Below, one piece after another: positions 16,571 through 22,965 of a stretch of 32,203 nt of DNA (the first letter of the stretch is position 1; the number at the start of each line of letters is the position of its first letter). Under the pieces are notes generated by a model, which saw nothing but the letters and a program-made list of their open reading frames with translations, was not told where the DNA came from and made no database searches. The translations under genes were made by a program, and so were the position numbers. Source of the DNA: Crocosphaera sp. (lineage in GTDB: Bacteria; Cyanobacteriota; Cyanobacteriia; Cyanobacteriales; Microcystaceae); the NCBI GenBank assembly GCA_030065735.1, contig JASJDD010000024.1, positions 1 through 32,203 on the forward strand. The letters are read 5' to 3'.

Positions 16571-18457
16571 ATGCGAATTTTATTTGTAGGGGCAGAAGTC
16601 GCTCCTTTAGCCAAAGCAGGCGGAATGGGAGATGTGATCGGAGCTTTACCGAAAGTTTTACATCAATTAGGGTATGATGTCCGTATTATCATGCCTTATT
16701 ACGGATTTCTCGACGATAAAATCGAAATTCCCTCAGAACCGATATGGAACTCTAATGCCATGTCCCAAGATTTTTGGGTCTATCAAACTACCCTTCCCAA
16801 CAGTCATGTTCCCCTGTACCTGTTGAAACATCATAGCTTTGCCCCCCGCCGTATTTATGGAGATGACGAATATTGGCGGTTTACCTTCTTTTCTAATGCA
16901 GCAGCAGAATTTGCTTGGAATTGCTGGAAACCAGATGTAATCCATTGTCATGACTGGCATACAGGCATGATTCCGGTTTGGATGCACGAAACCCCTGATA
17001 TCACGACTGTCTTCACTATTCATAATTTAGCTTATCAAGGGCCCGGTCGTGGCTTCCTAGAACATACCACCTGGTGTCCTTGGTATATGGACGGGGATAA
17101 CTCTATGGCTGCAGGGATAAAATTTGCTGGACGGATTACCACCGTTTCTCCCACCTATGCTCAACAAATCCAAACCCCAGCATACGGGGAACGACTCGAT
17201 GGCTTATTATCTCACTTTAATCATAACTTGGTAGGGATTCTCAATGGCATCGATATGGAATTGTACAACCCCGCCAAGGATCAGTTCATTTATCAAAGCT
17301 TTACCCCTTATACCCTCGAAAAACGGAAGGCCAATAAGGTTGGCCTTCAGGAAGAAACGGGACTAGAGATTAATAAAGATGCCTTTTTAATGGGGATGGT
17401 CACTCGTTTAGTAGAACAGAAAGGGATCGATTTAATCCTTCAGGTTTTGGACCGTTTTCTGGCTCATACGGATGCCCAATTGGTGGTTTTGGGCAGTGGG
17501 GATCATTATTATGAAAATCAGCTATGGCAATTATCAGCCCGTTATCCTGGCCGGGTATCGGTGCAAATTCTTTATAATGATGTCCTATCTCGGCGTATTT
17601 TTGCTGGCTCAGATGTATTTTTAATGCCTTCCCGTTTTGAACCTTGTGGTATTAGTCAACTCTTTGCTATGCGTTATGGTTGTGTTCCTATTGTTCGACG
17701 GACAGGAGGATTAGGGGATACGGTGACTTTTTATAGTCCCATTAAGGAACAGGGAACCGGTTATTGTTTTGATCATTATGACCCCTTGGAGTTATTAGTC
17801 TGCATGATTCGCGCTTGGGAAGGATTCCGCTTTAAAGCAGATTGGACTAAACTTCAACAACGATGTATGACCCAGGATTTTAGTTGGTATAAGTCGGCTG
17901 CTGAATATATTAAAATTTATAAGGAATTAATAGGAGAACCTGGAGAATTAACCTCTGAAGAAGAAGACAAAATAACCGTTTTAATTAAAAAAAATATTTC
18001 ATGGGATATTAATAGCAAGGGAAATCTGAATAAAAACGTTAGAGAAGATAAGAGTGAAAAGAACCATGAAGTATCTGAAAACGAATCGACTGAAACACAA
18101 CCAGTTATGAAAGAAGAAACCATGACGGTTGCAGATGTCAAGCCCAAACAATCTTCATCTTCAATGGTTTCCCCAACCATCACAACCTCAGAAGTAGAGG
18201 TTAAAAAAGAAGCAGAAAATACGAATATAGCTGATGAAGTATCTACCGAAAAATCTTCATCTCAAATAGTTTCTTCACCAACCAATACTTCAGAAACAGT
18301 GATAACAGAATACTCAATACCCACAGAAAACATCAGCACTGAAGACTCTTTATCTAAACCAACTTCTAGCCATATTCTAAAAACAGAAACAGAATCAGAG
18401 CCACCAAACATTGAAAAGGAATATGTTAAAGTAAATTTATCCAAGGTCAACGATTAA
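16571..18457 (+). CDS. glgA: glycogen synthase (GlgA, GT5) with a long disordered C-terminal tail
   Basis: Transfers glucose from ADP-glucose to growing glycogen. Residues 1-454 are a complete GT5 enzyme: KAGGMGDVIGALP with ADP-glucose-binding Lys15, IHCHDWHTGMIP (about 124-135), PSRFEPCGISQL with catalytic Glu357, and RRTGGLGDTV (about 376-385). The core most resembles cyanobacterial GlgA2-type enzymes. Residues about 455-628 form an unusual tail rich in Ser, Thr, Glu and Lys with no fold visible and an imprecise repeat (VSPTITTSE, VSSPTNTSE); ordinary bacterial GlgA ends near residue 480-490. The last ten codons lie in a 42-bp sequence that recurs upstream of the next tnpB, suggesting the end was reshaped by a mobile element. 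IS605-type debris also borders the start. Confidence 0.93.
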   Translation: MRILFVGAEVAPLAKAGGMGDVIGALPKVLHQLGYDVRIIMPYYGFLDDKIEIPSEPIWNSNAMSQDFWVYQTTLPNSHVPLYLLKHHSFAPRRIYGDDEYWRFTFFSNAAAEFAWNCWKPDVIHCHDWHTGMIPVWMHETPDITTVFTIHNLAYQGPGRGFLEHTTWCPWYMDGDNSMAAGIKFAGRITTVSPTYAQQIQTPAYGERLDGLLSHFNHNLVGILNGIDMELYNPAKDQFIYQSFTPYTLEKRKANKVGLQEETGLEINKDAFLMGMVTRLVEQKGIDLILQVLDRFLAHTDAQLVVLGSGDHYYENQLWQLSARYPGRVSVQILYNDVLSRRIFAGSDVFLMPSRFEPCGISQLFAMRYGCVPIVRRTGGLGDTVTFYSPIKEQGTGYCFDHYDPLELLVCMIRAWEGFRFKADWTKLQQRCMTQDFSWYKSAAEYIKIYKELIGEPGELTSEEEDKITVLIKKNISWDINSKGNLNKNVREDKSEKNHEVSENESTETQPVMKEETMTVADVKPKQSSSSMVSPTITTSEVEVKKEAENTNIADEVSTEKSSSQIVSSPTNTSETVITEYSIPTENISTEDSLSKPTSSHILKTETESEPPNIEKEYVKVNLSKVND

Positions 18458-18466
18458 TCAATGCTA
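18425..18466 (+). repeat. direct repeat copy A: tnpB-leader-like sequence forming the end of glgA
   Basis: It matches 18815-18856 at 38 of 42 positions, exactly 390 bases apart. It contains the last ten glgA codons and its TAA. In the second copy the same sequence is the leader and start codon of tnpB; here the AGGA-like ribosome site is altered to ACGA and no tnpB follows. Confidence 0.9.
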
Positions 18467-18467
18467 T

Positions 18468-18579
18468 CCCTCTTCTGTCAGACTCCGAAAAATGGGGATC
18501 AAACCCTGATTCTCTCGTTAAGTGTCGTTGGCTGTAATGACGGAAATTCGTCAGAATTTCGGAAAGTGACAGAAGAGGG
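18468..18579. mobile_element. 112-bp palindromic MITE-like element with 13-bp terminal inverted repeats
   Basis: The ends CCCTCTTCTGTCA (18468-18480) and TGACAGAAGAGGG (18567-18579) are perfect inverted repeats. Inside them CCGAAA (18485-18490) pairs with TTTCGG (18557-18562), and a small hairpin TGACG/CGTCA lies at 18538-18553. No protein is encoded. Its right edge stops three bases short of the last recognisable codon of an antisense tnpB fragment, so it appears to have inserted into that pseudogene. A target-site duplication is not clear. It could also act as a glgA 3' stem-loop. Confidence 0.6.
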
Positions 18580-18581
18580 TT

Positions 18582-18671
18582 ATGTAGAAAGTCTTGACGG
18601 GCATTGCTAATACGTTCGTGAACTCTAGCTACTAGCTTTCGTGCTTTTTCTCTAGATTTACCTAAAATATT
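18582..18671 (-). pseudogene. tnpB fragment (antisense to the surrounding genes)
   Basis: Reading leftward from 18671, thirty codons give NILGKSREKARKLVARVHER then ISNARQDFLH. This is the helical segment seen in TnpB/OrfB proteins before the central RuvC motif (typically KxxVARxHxxIxNxRxDFLHKL). After DFLH the match stops and the sequence runs into the 112-bp palindromic element; before NILG it runs into another hairpin. No other parts of a transposase accompany it, so it is a dead remnant. It is not part of the nearby intact tnpB, which is on the other strand and has a different sequence there. Confidence 0.65.
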
Positions 18672-18759
18672 GCGAGAATGCCCCCGCTATAGGTAAGGGG
18701 GAAACATCGAAGGCGTAGCCAAGTACCCCCGAACCCTTAGCGGTGGGATGAATCGCAAT
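18669..18759. repeat. 91-bp imperfect palindrome upstream of tnpB
   Basis: ATTGCGA (18669-18675) pairs with TCGCAAT (18753-18759); CCCCCGCTA (18681-18689) pairs with TAGCGGTGGG (18738-18747); within it CCCCC and GGGGG (18681-18701) can form an alternative stem. It borders the antisense tnpB fragment and precedes the leader of the intact tnpB. It may be an IS605-type end or a small palindromic insertion. No T-run marks it as a terminator. Confidence 0.5.
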
Positions 18760-18814
18760 CAGAAAATAAACTGCGAAGCAACGATTTTAATTCTAGCAAA
18801 TTTGGGTAAACTGT

Positions 18815-18856
18815 GTTAAAGTATATTTATCCAAGGTCGAGGATAAATCAATGCTA
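18815..18856 (+). repeat. direct repeat copy B: leader, ribosome site and start codon of tnpB
   Basis: The partner of the repeat at 18425-18466 (38 of 42 identical). It includes TGTTAAAGTATATT, which may serve as the -10 region, the ribosome-binding sequence GAGGA eight bases before the ATG, and the first two tnpB codons. Confidence 0.88.
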
Positions 18857-20134
18857 GTGGTAGAAGCCAAATTAAAAAACGGAACACCAGAGCAATACCA
18901 AAAACTAGATGAAGCCATTAGGACATCTCAGTTTGTGCGTAATTCCTGCGTCCGTTATTGGATGGATAATAAGGGGACAACTCGTAATGATCTCCAAAAA
19001 CTTTGCTCTACATTAGCTAAAAATAAAGACACACCTTGGGTAACTTTATTAAACTCTCAAGCCCGTCAATCCTCGGCTGATAGGGCATGGCAGTCAATTA
19101 ATAGATTTTATCAAAATTGTCGTGCTAAGATACCAGGGAAGAAAGGCTTTCCTAAGTTTAAAAAGTATAGTCGTTCTGTGGAGTATAAACTAACAGGATA
19201 CAAGCTATCTGATGACAGACGTAAAATTAAATTCACCGATGGATTTAAAGCAGGAGAATTTGATTTATGGTGTAGTCAAAGAACGTTAGTTTATTATTCA
19301 GAGCAACAAATTAGACGGGTAAGAGTTGTGAAACGTTGTGATGGTTATTATTGCCAGTTTCTTGTTGATGTAGAAAGGCAGGAACACCATGAACCGACGG
19401 GACAAGTAACAGGAATTGATCTGGGGTTAAAAGAGTTCTATACCGATGCTCAGGGCAATACTGTTGATAATCCACGGTATTTGAGAAAGTCAGAAAAGCG
19501 TCTTAAAAAAGCGCAAAGACGATTATCAAAACGCTTTCGCCAAGGGAAGAAACAGTCCAATAACTATCACAAGCAACGGGTCAAAGTAGCCAAGCTTCAC
19601 CTAAAAGTATCAAGACAACGTAAGGACAAAGCAATTAAAGATGCTTTGGCGTTAGTCCAGTCTAACGACTGCATCGTCTATGAGGCTTTAAAGGTTAGAA
19701 ACTTGGTTAAAAATCGTAACCTGTCCAAGTCAATTAGTGATGCCTCTTGGTATCAATTCACCCAATGGTTGAATTATTTTGCTAAGATTTATCGCATCGT
19801 TTGTGTTGCTGTGCCTCCTCATTTCACCACTCAAAACTGTTCAGTTTGTGGCACAAGAGTTCAAAAATCATTAAGTACCAGAACTCATCAATGTCCTAAC
19901 TGTAAAACAGTCTTAGATAGGGATCATAACGCAGCAATAAATGTGCTTAAGAAAGGGTTGCAATATTTGGGAGAACATCTCAACGGTACTGTAGGGCATA
20001 TAGGAACCGACCCAAACGCCTTGGGAGAGTCCGATCTCTGGGTTCTTAATGGCAACATTGAGAATTTAAGCCGTCTCGTTGAGCAAGGAATTTCTAGTAG
20101 TGATACGGAAAGAATCCCCCACTATATTGCGTAG
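18851..20134 (+). CDS. tnpB: TnpB-type RNA-guided nuclease of an IS200/IS605-family element (intact)
   Basis: TnpB proteins cut DNA using a guide RNA made from the end of their own element and help the element persist; they are relatives of Cas12. This copy of 427 residues has a Lys/Arg-rich N-terminal part (with KKGFPKFKKY), then a split RuvC domain with Asp190 in TGIDLGLKEF, Glu278 in IVYEALKV and Asp358 in LDRDHNAAINVL. Between the last two lies a zinc ribbon, CSVCG (Cys330, Cys333) and CPNC (Cys348, Cys351). All key residues are present, so it should be functional. No tnpA is beside it, so it belongs to the tnpB-only (IS1341-like) type. A good GAGGA ribosome site precedes the ATG. The C-terminal 50 residues are variable, as usual, and run into the right-end hairpin. 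Confidence 0.93.
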   Translation: MLVVEAKLKNGTPEQYQKLDEAIRTSQFVRNSCVRYWMDNKGTTRNDLQKLCSTLAKNKDTPWVTLLNSQARQSSADRAWQSINRFYQNCRAKIPGKKGFPKFKKYSRSVEYKLTGYKLSDDRRKIKFTDGFKAGEFDLWCSQRTLVYYSEQQIRRVRVVKRCDGYYCQFLVDVERQEHHEPTGQVTGIDLGLKEFYTDAQGNTVDNPRYLRKSEKRLKKAQRRLSKRFRQGKKQSNNYHKQRVKVAKLHLKVSRQRKDKAIKDALALVQSNDCIVYEALKVRNLVKNRNLSKSISDASWYQFTQWLNYFAKIYRIVCVAVPPHFTTQNCSVCGTRVQKSLSTRTHQCPNCKTVLDRDHNAAINVLKKGLQYLGEHLNGTVGHIGTDPNALGESDLWVLNGNIENLSRLVEQGISSSDTERIPHYIA

Positions 20135-20169
20135 CAAGTGCGAAGCAATTAGTGGCGGGAGTATGTCAA
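20116..20169 (+). ncRNA. predicted right-end hairpin / omega-RNA 3' end of the first tnpB element
   Basis: Overlapping the tnpB stop, CCC + CCACTA (20116-20124) pairs with TAGTGG + GGG (20150-20159, one bulged C), with inner pairing ATTGC/GCAAT (20126-20130 with 20145-20149). GGGAGTATGTCAA closes it at 20169. In IS605-type elements the guide RNA runs from the 3' part of tnpB through such a hairpin, and the bases beyond the terminal TCAA act as guide; by that model the guide begins at 20170. The 5' limit of the RNA is unknown. The call rests on family analogy plus the repeated ending in this window. Confidence 0.5.
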
Positions 20170-20212
20170 GAGCTAATGTAAGGAAAATGGTATTAACGGG
20201 GGAGTATGTCAA
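20157..20212 (+). repeat. duplicated right-end motif GGGAGTATGTCAA
   Basis: The 13-base motif occurs at 20157-20169, directly after the right-end hairpin, and again at 20200-20212, 43 bases on. The second copy lacks a hairpin of its own. Its final TCA is, on the other strand, the TGA stop of the dehydrogenase gene. Two nested insertions or a tandem duplication of the end would explain it. Confidence 0.85.
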
Positions 20213-21201
20213 TTAACAAAGTGAGGCATCACTTCAGCAGCAGTAAATAAACCATGAATACCACGACGATGTAAGGATAACCCTGCTTTGAGATAACCAA
20301 ATGCTGGTCCGCAAACATTGGCTGCCATACTGGTTTCATCCCCTAAAGTAAAAGTATGAGTCGATATTTTTCCCTCAAACGTACGGCCTGTAATCTGGAC
20401 ATTTGTACTTAATGGCTTTTTCGGGTTGCGGGTATCCACCACACCGCCAACGGTAACGCGATCGCGAGAACAAATACCAGCTAACTCTAACATGATATCG
20501 TCAGCGTGTTCCATATTTTCTAGGGTCAGGATACCATTGGTTTGATCCAGAAAGGCTTCCACTTCAGCATCACTCATAGCTTTTGCTTTATCCACATCAA
20601 ACCCTGGTAAATGAGCAATATCCTCTCTTATGGTAGCGCGATAAGCCTCCCAGTTAGCAATACCAACCCCAAAGGTAATTTTAACACGATGAATCTCATG
20701 ATAACTTTGAGCAGCAACGGCCGCAGAAGCGGTCAAAAGGCCAGGGGTTGCACCACAACCCGTCATATAAGTAATGCCGGCAGTTTGTAAGTCCCCTTGT
20801 AATGGTAGCAGTTGTTCGACGGCACTGGTGCGTTTGAGGGCATCCACTAACACCCCTTTCCACCCCGAAGCGATAAACTGTCTAGCGACATCTGCCATAA
20901 AGGTGTTAGGAAGGTTAGGAAGGGCCAAAAAATAGCCATCTACCTTGGCTGTTGCTAGGAGGTCTTTGATACTATGATTGCTAAGGGTTCCGTAGGGGTC
21001 TAAATAACCGATTGATCCCTGTTGACCATAAGTAGCGATCGCTGTTTGGGCATCTAATCCCTTTTTGCAATAAGCATAACCTTTGAGGTCGGCTGCTGCA
21101 ACCCAGAGCATTTCTTGTTTTGGGGCGAGAACTTTGGTAGCTGCTTGTCCGAGTCCCCCGAAGCCTAATATACCAACTTTCATGGTCTGATGACTACTCA
21201 T
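20209..21201 (-). CDS. saccharopine dehydrogenase-like NAD(P)-binding oxidoreductase
   Basis: A 330-residue protein with an N-terminal Rossmann fold: [18 protein letters not shown] supplies the GxGGxG dinucleotide-binding loop. The middle has [21 protein letters not shown], a conserved Gly-rich stretch of saccharopine-dehydrogenase/homoserine-dehydrogenase-like proteins, and a C-terminal substrate-binding half follows ([21 protein letters not shown]). Cyanobacterial genomes carry this protein under the name saccharopine dehydrogenase-like; its real substrate is unknown to me and lysine degradation is not implied. The ATG at 21201 is used; a second ATG six codons in ([10 protein letters not shown]) is equally possible. 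The stop codon lies inside a mobile-element end, so the last few residues may not be original. Confidence 0.8.
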   Translation of the reverse strand: MSSHQTMKVGILGFGGLGQAATKVLAPKQEMLWVAAADLKGYAYCKKGLDAQTAIATYGQQGSIGYLDPYGTLSNHSIKDLLATAKVDGYFLALPNLPNTFMADVARQFIASGWKGVLVDALKRTSAVEQLLPLQGDLQTAGITYMTGCGATPGLLTASAAVAAQSYHEIHRVKITFGVGIANWEAYRATIREDIAHLPGFDVDKAKAMSDAEVEAFLDQTNGILTLENMEHADDIMLELAGICSRDRVTVGGVVDTRNPKKPLSTNVQITGRTFEGKISTHTFTLGDETSMAANVCGPAFGYLKAGLSLHRRGIHGLFTAAEVMPHFVN

Positions 21202-21662
21202 TCTTGAATATCTCTTGTAACTGGTTCTGCTTCATGAAACCTACGCAAACCTAGACAGGTTCACCGTTCAATTCCTGCTTCAGCCAAGGGAGACGGCTCT
21301 TTCTTGTCCACAGGCCTTTACCGATAAGCCATCGGCATTTTCCAACAAATTTTTGTTGTTTTTGGAGAAATATAAAGGGTGTCTAGAACTTACTTATAGA
21401 TTTTTCCTTTATACTTTCTCTAGCTTGGTTTTCGCTTCTTTGAGAAAAGATGAATCGACTAAGTCTCCTTTACGATCTTCGCCATTCTAGCACTTAATTT
21501 TAAGGTAAGTCAATGATTGAGTGATGAAGATGTAAACATAATTTCTAGGCATTATGTCAAGATTTGTCAATGTTTGTACAGGTTTTTGTCTTCTAGAAAA
21601 AGCTCTTTTCCTATTATGGGAGGTTGTGGTCACAAAAAATATGAATTTTCATCAATCAATCA
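21202..21662. other. 460-bp non-coding region with a hairpin-rich, GC-richer block (candidate structured RNA)
   Basis: No protein-like frame is visible. The part next to the dehydrogenase (about 21230-21360) is GC-richer than its surroundings and carries a run of short stems: AACCT/AGGTT (21248-21252 with 21257-21261), AGCC/GGCT (21282-21285 with 21295-21298), CCGAT/ATCGG (21321-21325 with 21331-21335) and CAACAAA/TTTGTTG (21343-21349 with 21352-21358). On the - strand this would be the 5' leader of the dehydrogenase mRNA, so a riboswitch, attenuator or small RNA is possible. I could not match it to a riboswitch class I know. The AT-rich remainder (21400-21662) shows nothing distinct. Confidence 0.35.
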
Positions 21663-22952
21663 TTAATCACCACCATGATAATATAACCAATCTTGAATTT
21701 CTTTAGCTAACCAAGCACATTCTTCTTCTTTGAGATTTTCCCCGATAATGTAACTTCTGTTTTTAATTCTAAGTTTCACTTGATGGTTATTAGAACTACC
21801 ATACAGGAAAACCCCAATAATTTCATCATTTGAAGCATTGATAGACTGATAAGTTAATCCAAAAATAGTTCGTTTAATTCTAAAAGATTTTTCTAAAAAC
21901 ACAACCCTCATATCCTGAAAATATTGATAAACAAAGAGTAAAATTAAAAGAGAAAATGGAAAAAATGCCAAGGTTATAACAGCCAGAATAAAGATTGTTA
22001 TAAATAAGCTAGTATTTCCCATTTTGTAAGTCATCTTAGGGGGTAAATCTAAAGATAGTTTACTATCTGTTTTATTCACCAGAAACCGACTATAATCAGG
22101 TTGAATCAGTTTATTAGTGGAATAATTTGAACTAATTATTAAACGTTTCTTTTGTAAAATTTCTAAAGCTTCTTTTGCCGTTGAAAAGCGCTTTTCTATA
22201 GAAATATTAGTGGCTTTCTCTAACCAAAATATAAAATATTTAGCAATATTAACTTTATCGGAAAACTGAATTTGAGAGTCTTGATGAGGCAAGTCAACTG
22301 GCGATATTCCTGTCAATAAATGAATCAAAGTTGCCCCTAATGCGTAAATATCTGAAGCAGGGACTGCCCTTCCCCAAAATTGTTCTAAGGGAGCGTAGCC
22401 ACTACTACCGACTACTGTAAATGTTACACCAGTAACAGCCCCTTGTGCTTGTACTGCACCAAAATCAATTAAATAAATATGATTATCTTCTCCTAAAATT
22501 AAGTTACTAGGTTTAATATCTCGATGAATAACTAAAGGGTTTAGTTCATGTAAATAAATCAAAATTTCTAAAATTTCTACGGCAATATTATAGGTTTCTT
22601 CTTCGGTAAAAATCTTTCCTCTATCTAGTAATTCTTGTAAGGATGAGCCAGGTATATAATCTTGTACTAAACCAAACCAAGCAATTCCTCCTCCTAAGTC
22701 TTTATCTAAGTCAAAATAGTCCCGATAGTTAGGAATTCTATTATGTTTAAGAGACTGCAAAACTTCCGCTTCTCTTTCAAATAATTTTAACTCTTCCCAT
22801 TGCATTTGGGGACTAAATGCTAAGAGTTTTAGGGTAACAGTTTCCTCGGTTAGCTTATCTATGGCTAACCAGGTTTGATGCCCAGTTGCTGTCTGTCCTA
22901 ATCTTTCTTTGAGTTGGTATTTATCAGCAAGAATATCATCAGTATTAAACAT
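21663..22952 (-). CDS. membrane-anchored Hanks-type Ser/Thr protein kinase (downstream paralogue)
   Basis: A protein of 429 residues. The kinase domain (about 12-275) has Lys42 in VTLKLL, the paired helix-C Glu59, catalytic HRDIKPSN (Asp145, Asn150), DFG at 163-165 and an activation segment ending in SGYAPLEQFWG. The Gly-rich loop is degenerate (LGQTATG), as in many cyanobacterial kinases of this group. Two adjacent hydrophobic stretches at about 315-350 anchor it in the membrane. A short conserved C-terminal domain follows (about 355-429), ending EEECAWLAKEIQDWL, possibly a bacterial PH-like fold. It starts 13 bases after its upstream paralogue, so the pair is likely one operon and a tandem duplication. 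Targets are unknown. Confidence 0.9.
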   Translation of the reverse strand: MFNTDDILADKYQLKERLGQTATGHQTWLAIDKLTEETVTLKLLAFSPQMQWEELKLFEREAEVLQSLKHNRIPNYRDYFDLDKDLGGGIAWFGLVQDYIPGSSLQELLDRGKIFTEEETYNIAVEILEILIYLHELNPLVIHRDIKPSNLILGEDNHIYLIDFGAVQAQGAVTGVTFTVVGSSGYAPLEQFWGRAVPASDIYALGATLIHLLTGISPVDLPHQDSQIQFSDKVNIAKYFIFWLEKATNISIEKRFSTAKEALEILQKKRLIISSNYSTNKLIQPDYSRFLVNKTDSKLSLDLPPKMTYKMGNTSLFITIFILAVITLAFFPFSLLILLFVYQYFQDMRVVFLEKSFRIKRTIFGLTYQSINASNDEIIGVFLYGSSNNHQVKLRIKNRSYIIGENLKEEECAWLAKEIQDWLYYHGGD

Positions 22953-22965
22953 AATATCTTTAATC

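Noticed and set aside
16378-20212. Composite transposon carrying glgA
   Set aside because: The flanking pieces are unequal remnants without a transposase, and glgA is a core gene; kept only as a low-level possibility in the findings.
21236-21300. A tRNA or tmRNA suggested by GTTCAATTC on the + strand
   Set aside because: The flanking bases do not form a T-stem or acceptor stem, and no anticodon arm or tmRNA ends can be found.
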